From Motiliproteus sp047633175 (GTDB lineage: Bacteria > Pseudomonadota > Gammaproteobacteria > Pseudomonadales > Balneatricaceae), in NCBI GenBank assembly GCA_047633175.1, contig JBLIEQ010000005.1:103253-167252 (forward strand): DNA of 64,000 nucleotides, given 5' to 3'. Each line of letters opens with the position of its first letter. Position 1 is the stretch's first letter. This document shows, in pieces, positions 8,259 to 15,614 of the stretch. The notes under the pieces were generated by a model. The model did no database searches and was not told where the DNA came from. It saw only the letters and a list, made by a program, of their open reading frames with translations. The position numbers and the translations under genes are program-made.

Positions 8259-8272
8259 TTTTGGCGTTAGAG
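8214..8272 (+). repeat. attC site 6 (59 bases, overlaps gene end)
   Basis: R'' core ATTGAAC (8214-8220), exact complement of the atypical left core GTTCAAT at 7266; R' core GTTAGAG (8266-8272). The centre is a perfect hairpin AGCGGACCAGC-TAAC-GCTGGTCCGCT. It is shorter than most sites in the array and encodes the C-terminus of the nucleotidase. Confidence 0.88.
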
Positions 8273-8293
8273 CTACAAACGAGGAGTTAGCAT

Positions 8294-9493
8294 TTGCCGG
8301 AACTAATTGAAAAGACCGTGACAATAAAACCGCGTCGGAATGTCTCAGCTAAACTCCGTCAGTTGTTGCTGAAAAAGCATAATCATACCTGTGTTTCATG
8401 CGGTACAACTGACGACATAGTACCACTTGAGTTAGCCTCAATTGTTCCAATTTCTGAAGGTGGAGACTTTAGCGAAAATAACTTTACACTACTTTGTCCA
8501 AACTGCCACAGAACTTTTGATAGGCAGCCTAGAGAACATGAATTTATTAGTTTTCTATCAGAACTAATAAGTAACAATGATTCCTATAAAAATGTTCAAA
8601 TAGAACCTCTTTTAGGGAAAAATACTCGTTACCGTGTAGATCTAATAGTTAACAGAGTAAGGCAAAATACTAAAGAAAATCTACTCATCGAATGTAAATC
8701 ATTTCTCATTAGAGGAATGGCTCGCTCAAAAGGCATCATAGAACAACTTAAAAAATATAAAGAAGAGTATGGCAATTGCCAGATGGTATTGGCGGTTCCT
8801 GGTACGTTGAAAGAAAGGGAGTTGGAAATATTTTCTACGGAAAATATTGAGGTTTGGGATCTAGGGTACATTGCGAATAATTTTAAACCACAAATCCAAA
8901 ATGCTTCACCGAGTTACTACAAAACATTATTTCTAACTCAACTCCATAGAGCTTCTAAGTCTACCAGAGAAGAAGAGCTTATTGACTCTTTAGAGAAGTG
9001 TCCCTCTGGCAGGGCAGATTGTTATGTTTATCAAAGTCTAGTAGGAGATATTCTTGAACATCTATTTACACCTCCTTTAAATAAACCAATTCCCGAACTT
9101 GCTGACAAATCTAAGTCAAATCGCCGTGATTTCATCATGCCAAATTATTCTGATAAGGGATTTTGGTCATTCATGAGAGAAAAATATGGTGCTGATTATG
9201 TAATCGTTGATGCAAAGAATTACACAAGGAAAGTGAAGAAGACAGAAGCGCTTCAAATGGCGAATTATTTAAAATCTCATGGTGCTGGTTTATTTGGAAT
9301 CATAGTTTCCCGAAAAGGAGGAGACTCTGCTGGATGCGAACATACGCTGAGGGAGCAATGGCTTATTAGTAAGAAAATGATCTTGGTTCTAAGTGATGAC
9401 GACATTATTGAAATGTTGATGGCAAAGTCTGATGGCCGTCCACCTGAGGATGTATTAGGGCGAAAAATCGAGCAGTTTAGGTTGTCAATGTAG
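8294..9493 (+). CDS. HNH endonuclease with PD-(D/E)XK-like domains (cassette 7)
   Basis: A 399-residue protein. The HNH domain is at about residues 20-75: CVSCG provides one Cys pair, SIVPISEGGDFSENN the central part, and LCPNCHRTFDR the second Cys pair with the Asn/His end. A restriction-endonuclease-like region follows: RYRVDLIV then LLIECKSF (about 115-137), a D...ExK arrangement. A second one lies near the C-terminus: RRDFIMPN then YVIVDAKN (about 277-314). This suggests a modification- or damage-sensing nuclease, probably antiviral, but the target is unknown. The start is TTG at 8294 after GAGGAG; upstream ATG codons are absent. Confidence 0.8.
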   Translation: MPELIEKTVTIKPRRNVSAKLRQLLLKKHNHTCVSCGTTDDIVPLELASIVPISEGGDFSENNFTLLCPNCHRTFDRQPREHEFISFLSELISNNDSYKNVQIEPLLGKNTRYRVDLIVNRVRQNTKENLLIECKSFLIRGMARSKGIIEQLKKYKEEYGNCQMVLAVPGTLKERELEIFSTENIEVWDLGYIANNFKPQIQNASPSYYKTLFLTQLHRASKSTREEELIDSLEKCPSGRADCYVYQSLVGDILEHLFTPPLNKPIPELADKSKSNRRDFIMPNYSDKGFWSFMREKYGADYVIVDAKNYTRKVKKTEALQMANYLKSHGAGLFGIIVSRKGGDSAGCEHTLREQWLISKKMILVLSDDDIIEMLMAKSDGRPPEDVLGRKIEQFRLSM

Positions 9494-9592
9494 CTCTAAC
9501 AAGTTACTCAAACGGACGCTAAACAGTTGGCTAGCACTCGTTCCTCGTACATTTTAGCCAACAATTTCGCGCCGCTTAGTAAGGCGTTAGCT
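9494..9592 (+). repeat. attC site 7
   Basis: R'' core CTCTAAC (9494-9500), exact complement of GTTAGAG at 8266; R' core GTTAGCT (9586-9592), 99 bases. Arms AACAGTTGGCTA and TTTTAGCCAAC pair in the middle. Confidence 0.9.
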
Positions 9593-9608
9593 ATACAAGG
9601 ATGTTGTA

Positions 9609-9989
9609 GTGTTAATTTTCACCAAAATAATATTTACATTAGCTATGTTCACTAGTTTTACTAGTAATGCAGAGAATATGGATATCCTAAAGATTTATAA
9701 TCAATTCACTTTAGCTAGCGCTGCTGCCAGTAAGTGCATAAAACCAAGTAAAGAGGAGTTGAATGCCTTTCTTGTAAATTACCAAATGGTTGTGATTTTA
9801 ATGCACAAAGAGATCAAAAAAAGAAAACCGGAATATTCTGAAAAAGACCTTGAAAAGGTTATGACTAATCGCAACACTAAGGCTACAGATGCTGTAAACA
9901 AAGTGATTAAATCAGAGGGTTGCAGTAGTAATAAAATTCAAGATTTAATTAAGCGGTTTTATATGCAATTAAAATGGAAACCGTTGTAA
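9609..9989 (+). CDS. Small secreted or periplasmic protein, unknown (cassette 8)
   Basis: A 126-residue protein starting at GTG 9609. The first about 21 residues form a classical signal peptide (MLIFTKIIFTLAMFTSFTSNA) with a likely cleavage after SNA. The mature part is lysine-rich and helical with two cysteines (one near residue 43, one near 109) that could form a disulfide. No family recognised. It ends just before attC8. Confidence 0.72.
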   Translation: MLIFTKIIFTLAMFTSFTSNAENMDILKIYNQFTLASAAASKCIKPSKEELNAFLVNYQMVVILMHKEIKKRKPEYSEKDLEKVMTNRNTKATDAVNKVIKSEGCSSNKIQDLIKRFYMQLKWKPL

Positions 9990-9994
9990 AGTAT

Positions 9995-10093
9995 AGCTAA
10001 CAAGGCAATTAAACGGAAAATTTACAGTTGGCTGTTTTTCGTTCCTCAAACATTTTAGCCAACAGTAATTTTCCGCTTATTGCGGCGTTATGA
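9995..10093 (+). repeat. attC site 8
   Basis: R'' core AGCTAAC (9995-10001), exact complement of GTTAGCT at 9586; R' core GTTATGA (10087-10093), 99 bases. Arms ACAGTTGGCT and AGCCAACAGT are visible. Confidence 0.9.
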
Positions 10094-10126
10094 GCCTAAA
10101 GATTCTAGCTATGGATATATCAATTA

Positions 10127-10870
10127 ATGCCTAAGTCAAACTTTGCAAGGGATGCACTTTTCGCTTCTAAACGACAATATGATTGTAATTTCGACCAATC
10201 TATTATGCCGTTAAAGCGTAACTTAATGTTTGTCTCTATTCTGTCTTTTGCCGCTTTAAATGTATCACCAAAAGATGGTGATTATAATGTTAACTTAGGC
10301 GTGATTTCAGGAGTGATAGATAAACCAGAATTAGTTTTTGGTGGTTTGTTAGCTGTGTGTTTATATCACGTTTATTTTTTCTGGGTTAAGTGTCGGCATA
10401 CAATTATAAATTCACTTAATTATCCAAAAATAGAGGAGTTCTTCATGTATGAACTTTCCTCTATTCATGCATTTCATGAATACCATAAATTGGTGAGGCA
10501 ACATCTAAATAGACAAGTAAATATGGCTGTTGGTTCATTCAAACGAAGTCCTAAAGATGCGAGAGAAAAAGGAAATTGGAAAGTCAGGGCAGAAATACAA
10601 TTAGAACATGTTAAATCTCAGCCGGAGTTTCTTGATGCTTTAAATCAGCATGAATTCTTTGAGGTAACTGAAAGCCGAGGCTTCGCACAAATCGATTTTA
10701 TGTATAAAGTTACTGAAAAAGATCACGATTTTTTGAATATCCATAGAGATCATTTTTGGTTAACTAAAAAAAGTGAATTTATAGAGCATGTGCTTCCTCT
10801 TGTTTTGGGGTATTCTGCTGTCATATTTTTAGTTTACAAAATAACGAACTTGGTAAGTTTCGGCTCATAA
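10127..10870 (+). CDS. Membrane protein of unknown function (cassette 9)
   Basis: A 247-residue protein. Hydrophobic segments lie near residues 30-46, near 68-88 (ELVFGGLLAVCLYHVYFFW) and at the C-terminus near 222-240 (VLPLVLGYSAVIFLVYKI). The cytoplasmic middle is charged and helical. No enzymatic motif is visible. The TAA stop lies in the R'' core of attC9. The nearest ribosome binding signal is weak. Family unknown. Confidence 0.7.
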   Translation: MPKSNFARDALFASKRQYDCNFDQSIMPLKRNLMFVSILSFAALNVSPKDGDYNVNLGVISGVIDKPELVFGGLLAVCLYHVYFFWVKCRHTIINSLNYPKIEEFFMYELSSIHAFHEYHKLVRQHLNRQVNMAVGSFKRSPKDAREKGNWKVRAEIQLEHVKSQPEFLDALNQHEFFEVTESRGFAQIDFMYKVTEKDHDFLNIHRDHFWLTKKSEFIEHVLPLVLGYSAVIFLVYKITNLVSFGS

Positions 10871-10963
10871 CAAGGCACTTAAACGGAACTAAAACAGTGG
10901 ATTACGTTTCGCTTCGCTACACATTTTAACCCACTATTTTAGTCCGCTAGTGCGGCGTTAAAT
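10865..10963 (+). repeat. attC site 9
   Basis: R'' core TCATAAC (10865-10871), exact complement of GTTATGA at 10087; R' core GTTAAAT (10957-10963), 99 bases. Arms AAACAGTGG and CCACTATTTT pair imperfectly. Confidence 0.9.
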
Positions 10964-10971
10964 CAATCGGT

Positions 10972-11436
10972 ATGAACATGAGCATCAAATCAATATCAAT
11001 ATCAATAATCTCAATGGTGATAATAATTGTTGCAGCTTATGCAGGTTTTTTGATTTTTGTCACGTGGCCTATTGCCGAATTAAGCATAGAAAAGGCTGCT
11101 CTCTTTGGTGATGGTTTTGGGATTGTTACATCGCTATTCTCGGGCTTGGCTTTTAGTGGCCTGATAATTACTATATTGCTTCAAAGAAATGAGCTATCGC
11201 TACAGCGTGAAGAACTGACTCTTACAAGACTTGAGCTAGAAAAATCAGGAAACGCTCAAGCTGAGCAGGTCGCAGAACTGAAAAAGGCAGCTGAGCTAAA
11301 CGCACTTTGTACCTTAGCGCAGTCTTATACGGATATGTCACTGGAGCCTAATTCAGCGAAATCAACACCAGCCAAAGAATCTGTTGTCAATCGAGATGCA
11401 CTCTTAAAGAAATTGAAGGAGCGCGTAGAAGTATAG
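10972..11436 (+). CDS. Two-segment membrane protein with coiled coil (cassette 10)
   Basis: A 154-residue protein. Two hydrophobic segments (about residues 6-30 and 48-67, the latter GIVTSLFSGLAFSGLIITIL) are followed by a heptad-rich charged stretch (LQREELTLTRLELEKSG...) typical of a coiled coil. The arrangement recalls a membrane-anchored sensor or structural protein, but I recognise no family. The stop at 11434-11436 is directly followed by the left half of attC10, into which the group II intron has inserted. Confidence 0.68.
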   Translation: MNMSIKSISISIISMVIIIVAAYAGFLIFVTWPIAELSIEKAALFGDGFGIVTSLFSGLAFSGLIITILLQRNELSLQREELTLTRLELEKSGNAQAEQVAELKKAAELNALCTLAQSYTDMSLEPNSAKSTPAKESVVNRDALLKKLKERVEV

Positions 11437-11441
11437 ATTTA
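11437..11441 (+). repeat. attC site 10, left fragment (split by intron)
   Basis: ATTTA, the beginning of R'' core ATTTAAC. Joined to 13421 onward it restores ATTTAACAAG, the exact complement of the cassette's left core GTTAAAT at 10957. Confidence 0.85.
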
Positions 11442-11480
11442 ATCGGGTAGCCGAGGGTATCTAACCCTCAGCCCCCACAA

Positions 11481-11508
11481 CACCCTGCATGCGGGTCCGC
11501 ACAGGGCG
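11481..11508 (-). ncRNA. Group II intron domain V
   Basis: On the minus strand CGCCCTGTGCGG...CCGCATGCAGGGTG forms the short conserved catalytic hairpin. Bases 11442-11480 that follow hold the domain VI hairpin (GGCTGAGGGTTAG...CCCTCGGCTACC) and the 3' end. Confidence 0.85.
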
Positions 11509-11510
11509 TT

Positions 11511-12858
11511 TCACTTAGAATAGTGAAGCCTGATCCATCCATCACGCAGTGCCACTAACCCCTGAGATTTCAGGTAGGCGTTATTTAACGCTTGCTGTAT
11601 CCCCGGTGTTTTTGAACTGCGCATTGGGCCTTTACTGGTAATACCGCACGCGACCGCTGACTGTACATGCACGCCGAGTCGCATCAGGTTCCTTACCTTA
11701 GTGCGCGGCTTTCGCCACTGACGCCAATAAGCCATCCTCACCCTGCGCCTGATCCAATGATCCAGATCGACGCAGAGTTGGTAGCAGTTGGCGATACCAA
11801 AGTAATTGATCCAGCCACGTACATATTGGCTGATCTTGAAGATCTGATAGCACATCGACACGCCCCAGTTTCGGTTTGTTAAGCGCCGAATCCGTTGTTT
11901 GAACGTCAACAACGTTTTCGGATGCCACTGAATGCGTCCTCCCCGAAACGTAAATCCCAGGAATTTGCTTTCGGTGGTTTTAACAACGCGGCTTTTGGTC
12001 GTGTTAACGACCAGTTTCAAGCGGTCTTGCAGGTAATTGCTGATACTGCGCAGCACCCGTTCACCGGCACGCCGACTCTTCACCAGGATCGTAAAGTCAT
12101 CGGCGTATCGGGCAAATCGATGCCCGCGTTTCTCAAGCTCTTTGTCCAAAGGATCGAGCATGATGTTAGCCAGCAAAGGCGATAACGGACCGCCTTGTGG
12201 AACACCTTCTCGACTCTCGCTATAGAGCTGGTTATCGACAACCCCAGCTCGTAAATAGCGGCCAATCAGATCGAGTAGACGTTTATCCTGCACTTTTCGT
12301 CCAAGATGTGTCATCAGTAGATCGTGGTTAACCCGGTCAAAGAACTTCGACAGATCAACATCCACGGCGATACGCCGTCCTTCCTTGATGATGCTTTGCA
12401 CCTGCTTAACCGCCTGCTGCCCATTGCGATCCGGTCTAAATCCGAAGCTGTTGTCCGAAAAACCGGGGTCGAAGATGGGCGTGAGTACCTGGGAAATGGC
12501 TTGCTGAATCACCCGGTCGGTAACGGTTGCTTCTTGTTATAAAAAAGCCCAGCTGGCGTTTACCGCCATCCGGTTTATCGATTTCCACCCGTCGGACCGG
12601 TGACGGCCGATACAGACCTGTTTCCAGGTTTGTCGTCACCGTTTTCCAGTGGCCGGATTTTGCCCAAGCGGGGAACTCGTCGATGGTCATGCCATCCACG
12701 CCAGCAGCCCCTTTGTTAGCTCGAACGCGCTTCCATGCGGCTTGCAGGTTGTTACGCTGCAAAACCTGTTCGAATAGATCCTGGCTAAAGGCTGACTTCG
12801 AATCAATACGCTGAGTCACGTCATCACCGGACGGTGTTCGTGTGTTCAAGTCTGACAA
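11511..12858 (-). pseudogene. Group II intron reverse transcriptase/maturase, frameshifted
   Basis: Two reading frames together give a full-length intron-encoded protein of about 440 residues. The first (12858 down to about 12550) carries LQAAWKRVRANKGAAGVDG and stays in frame to GGKRQLG. The second (about 12530 down to 11511) continues with VIQQAISQVLTPIFDPGFS, DVDLSKFFDRVNHD, GVPQGGPLSPLLANI and the catalytic RYADDF, then the maturase domain ending at YSK. At the junction, where IPTVTDR is expected, about 19 bases replace 6, shifting the frame by +13. The protein is therefore probably not made, so this copy could only splice or move with help from another maturase. Confidence 0.88.
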
Positions 12859-13420
12859 GGCTCCTCCTTTATTCTAAATGTTCAGGCCTTCACCCTGTCT
12901 CACCCATTACGGTGAGCGTTTGGCTACTATGCCGTCTGCTGACTTCTGCTTAATCACCCGACGAATTGCTTCGCAGGGCGCTATCGGTGGTCATCGGTTC
13001 GCTCGTGCCGGTTGATGATTCCTGCACGCCAGGCCTGTTGAAACCAGTAGCCAGACTGGTGAATTACCGATCGCGTGTTAAGCAGATCTCCCCGGATAAG
13101 AACATGAACCTTCGCTGCACAACCGCCACATTTACTTTGCTCCTGAACCAGTGGACTTCGTCTTCTTGTGCAGACTCGTCCCAGAGCTAAGCCTCGTATG
13201 TGATTTCTGTTCGTCGGCTCGCAGTTTTGCGCTCGGGCTTCCTCCAGACAGCCCCTCGCGGGACCGCCCTTGCCTTCGGCTAGTAGTTGGCGTTCAATGG
13301 GTTGCAGCGAAAGGAATCAACCGCTCACAGGGAACAGTATGCTCATCACAGCTATCCATCGACGTTGGTTCTCCTACAGGGGACTTTCACCCCATAAGTT
13401 CATGCCCATGCCGGGCGTAC

Positions 13421-13514
13421 ACAAGTCGTTTAAACGGACGTGTAACAGTTGGCTCGCGCTCGTACCTCGCACAGTATAGCCAACTGCCACACGCCGCTTA
13501 ACGAGGCGTTATGT
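13421..13514 (+). repeat. attC site 10, right fragment
   Basis: Begins ACAAGTCGTTTAAACGG and ends with R' core GTTATGT (13508-13514). Arms AACAGTTGGCT and TAGCCAACTG pair. With 11437-11441 the uninterrupted site is 99 bases, the same length as attC7, 8 and 9. Confidence 0.9.
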
Positions 13515-13539
13515 GTTTTTTTAAAATTAAGGTGTTAAC

Positions 13540-14031
13540 TTGAAATTAAATATTAGACATTTTGAGCAATCAGATATCAAGGATTTAGCAGAAATTTATA
13601 GTTATGCTTCTGTAACAGAGAATACGTCTCAAGTTCCATTTTTAAGTTCTCGTGATGTAGATAAATTTTTTCAAAGTCCAACGGATTACATATTGATCGC
13701 CGAATTAGATGATAAAGTGATTGGACATGTAAGTCTTATTTTGTCAAATAAGCCGAGAGAAAAACATTCAGCATCGTTAGCTATTGCTGTTCATCCAGAT
13801 AGTCATGGCAAAGGTGTTGGGAAGCAGTTACTTGCAGAGGCTATTAATCAAGCTGACAATTGGTTAAACATATTACGCTTAGGATTAGAAGTTTATCCTG
13901 ACAATGAAGCTGCATTATCCCTCTATCAAAAGTTTGGTTTTAAAGTTGAGGGTGAAAAAAAATGTTGTAATTTTAAGGCTGGAAAATTTGTCGATTTACT
14001 CATTCTAGCTCGTTTAAATATATCTGTGTAA
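13540..14031 (+). CDS. GNAT acetyltransferase, YhhY/AaaT-like (cassette 11)
   Basis: A 163-residue GNAT-fold protein starting at TTG 13540. The N-terminal IRHFEQSDIKDLAEIYS and TENTSQVPF resemble E. coli YhhY (AaaT, an L-amino acid N-acetyltransferase). The acetyl-CoA loop is HPDSHGKGVGKQLL (R/QxxGxG/A type), followed by LEVYPDNEAALSLYQKFGF. It may acetylate an amino acid or small amine. Acetyltransferases are frequent in integron cassettes, but nothing here shows antibiotic substrates. Confidence 0.87.
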   Translation: MKLNIRHFEQSDIKDLAEIYSYASVTENTSQVPFLSSRDVDKFFQSPTDYILIAELDDKVIGHVSLILSNKPREKHSASLAIAVHPDSHGKGVGKQLLAEAINQADNWLNILRLGLEVYPDNEAALSLYQKFGFKVEGEKKCCNFKAGKFVDLLILARLNISV

Positions 14032-14036
14032 TCAAC

Positions 14037-14132
14037 ACATAACAAGCAATTCAACAAGGACTAAAAACAGCGGGCTGTTCGCTCCGCTCCATTTTAGCCC
14101 ACTATTTTTAGCCTGTTATTTGGGCGTTAGGC
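14037..14132 (+). repeat. attC site 11
   Basis: R'' core ACATAAC (14037-14043), exact complement of GTTATGT at 13508; R' core GTTAGGC (14126-14132), 96 bases. Confidence 0.9.
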
Positions 14133-14138
14133 AGCAAG

Positions 14139-14465
14139 ATGAAGCTAAGAGATGAACCGCTCCATATACCGCTAGCAACGCGTAACTATAACGGTGTTCT
14201 ATTCGTTATTGCCTGCATTGGCTTGGGTATCTTGAACATTAAGCCAAGTACTCCAGAGGCTTGGGTCATCGCAATAGGTGTCATGGCTCCGACATTTTGG
14301 CTAATCTTTATCGGGCCAAAGTTTCTTGATACTTGGCAACGCCGTAGTCGTTATGCGTTTGTTGGCTGGCTGATCCTTATCGCCAAGCTCAGTTTGTTTA
14401 TGTTCGTTATAAAAGTGGTCGTACCCTTTATGGAACAATTTTTTACGGAGTGGTTGCATGCCTAA
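14139..14465 (+). CDS. Small three-segment membrane protein (cassette 12)
   Basis: A 108-residue protein with hydrophobic segments near residues 19-36 (GVLFVIACIGLGILNI), 41-60 and 76-98 (WLILIAKLSLFMFVIKVVV). Short polar loops separate them. No family recognised. The TAA stop is part of the R'' core GCCTAAC of attC12, and the start is only a few bases after attC11. Confidence 0.7.
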   Translation: MKLRDEPLHIPLATRNYNGVLFVIACIGLGILNIKPSTPEAWVIAIGVMAPTFWLIFIGPKFLDTWQRRSRYAFVGWLILIAKLSLFMFVIKVVVPFMEQFFTEWLHA

Positions 14466-14519
14466 CAAAGCGTTAAAATACGAACGCAAACTACGCGTCG
14501 CTTTAACGCGGCGTTAGTG
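14460..14519 (+). repeat. attC site 12
   Basis: R'' core GCCTAAC (14460-14466), exact complement of GTTAGGC at 14126; R' core GTTAGTG (14513-14519). A compact 60-base site with arms AAAGCGTTAAA and CTTTAACGC-like. Confidence 0.9.
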
Positions 14520-14555
14520 GCTATGGAGCCAATTTAAACTCAAGGGGTATATAGA

Positions 14556-15263
14556 ATGCACATAGGGATGATTGGCGGAATTGGTCCGGCAGCAACAGAG
14601 TTCTACTATCACAACCTGGTTAAGTCATATAAGTCAGCAAATGAGTTACTGGAACTGACTATTGTCCATGCTGAACTTAGTGATCTTATAGGAAATATTG
14701 TTTCAAATTCACCAGATAAACAAGCCGAAATATTTCGTAAACTGGCACTACGCCTACAGGCAGCAGGGGCTGAGACCATAGCAATTACATCTATAGCCGG
14801 TCACTTTTGTATTCCTGAATTTGAAAGAATATCCCCATTGCCCATAGTCAACGCAATTCCAGCGCTTGAGTCTGAGCTTGCTAGAAGGGGGCTGCAACGG
14901 GTTGGGATACTTGGAAATCGAATTTCCATGGAAACAAAATTATTTGGTGGTATTTCTTCCACAGAAATTGTCGTGCCTTTAGGTCAAGAGCTTGATGCTG
15001 TTCATGATGAGTATATGAAAATGGCTACTACGGGAAAGGTCGATCCTCGTCAGCGAGAATTGCTTTTCACTATAGGAAAGGGTTTGTGTGAAAAACAGGG
15101 TGCAGAGGCTGTTGTTTTAGCTGGAACAGACCTTTTTCTCGCATTTGATGGACATGATAGTGGTTTTACAGTTCTTGATTGCGCGTTAGTTCATATAGAT
15201 GCACTTCTTGGCATGTCTGTTCAAACCAGCACTAACAAAGCAATGCACGCGACAAACGCGTGA
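14556..15263 (+). CDS. Asp/Glu racemase-family protein lacking both catalytic cysteines (cassette 13)
   Basis: A 235-residue protein with the family start MIGGIGPAATEFYYH. In active members two cysteines act as acid and base, in CNT-A/M-H and GCTE motifs. Here the first motif reads ITSIAGHF (Ser at the Cys position) and the second VLAGTDLFL (Gly at the Cys position). The fold should be kept but racemase chemistry is unlikely by the standard mechanism. The last 11 residues are encoded by attC13. It could be a binding protein or catalyse a different reaction; that is inference. Confidence 0.85.
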   Translation: MHIGMIGGIGPAATEFYYHNLVKSYKSANELLELTIVHAELSDLIGNIVSNSPDKQAEIFRKLALRLQAAGAETIAITSIAGHFCIPEFERISPLPIVNAIPALESELARRGLQRVGILGNRISMETKLFGGISSTEIVVPLGQELDAVHDEYMKMATTGKVDPRQRELLFTIGKGLCEKQGAEAVVLAGTDLFLAFDGHDSGFTVLDCALVHIDALLGMSVQTSTNKAMHATNA

Positions 15264-15277
15264 TTGCGGCGTTATGT
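15230..15277 (+). repeat. attC site 13 (48 bases)
   Basis: R'' core CACTAAC (15230-15236), exact complement of GTTAGTG at 14513; R' core GTTATGT (15271-15277). The centre CAATGCACGCG-ACAAA-CGCGTGATTG is a near-perfect hairpin. It is the shortest and the last attC seen in the array. Confidence 0.87.
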
Positions 15278-15292
15278 ATTAAGGAGTATCTA

Positions 15293-15451
15293 ATGGAACT
15301 AGAAAACCTACTATATGAACTAGAAATAGAAGGAATTAAAAATGATTCAGAAGCTTCCGACAGAAGTTACAGGGACAGCAGAGACAGCAGGGTCAGGTCT
15401 ATCATCGTAGCAGAGACAGCAGGGACAGCAGGGTCAGGTCTATCATCGTAG
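15293..15451 (+). pseudogene. Truncated last cassette gene
   Basis: After the core at 15271 an AAGGAG site precedes ATG 15293 and a short acidic N-terminus (MELENLLYELEIEGIKNDSE). The frame then runs into repeat DNA encoding RDSRDSR-type low-complexity sequence and stops at 15451. No attC follows. I read this as a cassette whose 3' part and attC were lost when the repeat cluster arrived. The original product is unknown. Confidence 0.6.
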
Positions 15452-15564
15452 CATTGTCCTTCTAGCATTCGAAGGGGACAGCAGCAAAGGGGACAGCAGG
15501 GTCAGGTCTATCATCGTAGGACAACAGGGTCAGGTCTATCATCGTACATTGCTAGACCTGACCC
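15388..15564 (+). repeat. Cluster of four GGTCAGGTCTATCATCG repeats plus an inverted copy
   Basis: Copies lie at about 15388-15409, 15429-15450, 15497-15518 and 15525-15546, separated by variants of GGGGACAGCA. An inverted AGACCTGACCC is at 15554-15564, so outer copies can form a hairpin. The pattern resembles REP/MITE-like dispersed repeats of gammaproteobacteria. Related copies occur at 16659 and near 18125 in this window. No REP-associated transposase is present. Confidence 0.8.
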
Positions 15565-15614
15565 CGTTGCTATCTTTTGCGAGCGGGAAGGGAGGGCGCA
15601 TCCACTTGGTTCAA

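Larger units (their letters stand above)
11442..13420 (-). mobile_element. Group IIC-attC intron inserted in an attC site
   Basis: Read on the minus strand the element starts GTACGCCCGGCATGGGC at 13420, close to the group II 5' consensus, continues with the domain I-like GGGGTGAAAGTCCCC, encodes a reverse transcriptase, and ends with domain V (11481-11508) and domain VI, finishing CTACCCGAT at 11442. Length is 1,979 bases. The 5' exon on that strand ends TTGT and the 3' exon begins TAAAT, which is the known insertion point of IIC-attC introns in the attC bottom strand. Orientation is opposite to the cassettes, also as known. The alternative 5' start, two bases further out, does not change the conclusion. 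Confidence 0.9.
1860..15277 (+). mobile_element. Integron gene-cassette array (13 attC sites, no integrase in window)
   Basis: Thirteen attC sites in one orientation separate successive gene units. Each has an R'' core of the form RYYYAAC followed by AA, a hairpin-forming middle, and an R' core GTTRRRY usually preceded by GGC. The left boundary is GTTATAT at 1860, the exact complement of the R'' core ATATAAC of the first attC. For most cassettes the first core pairs with the last core of the same cassette, as expected for excised circles. No intI gene is visible on either side, so this is a CALIN-type cluster, or the distal part of a longer integron. Cassette DNA is clearly more AT-rich than the flanks. 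Confidence 0.9.

Noticed and set aside
15388..15564. GGTCAGGTCT repeats considered as degenerate attC sites
   Set aside because: They lack RYYYAAC/GTTRRRY cores and occur outside the array as well.
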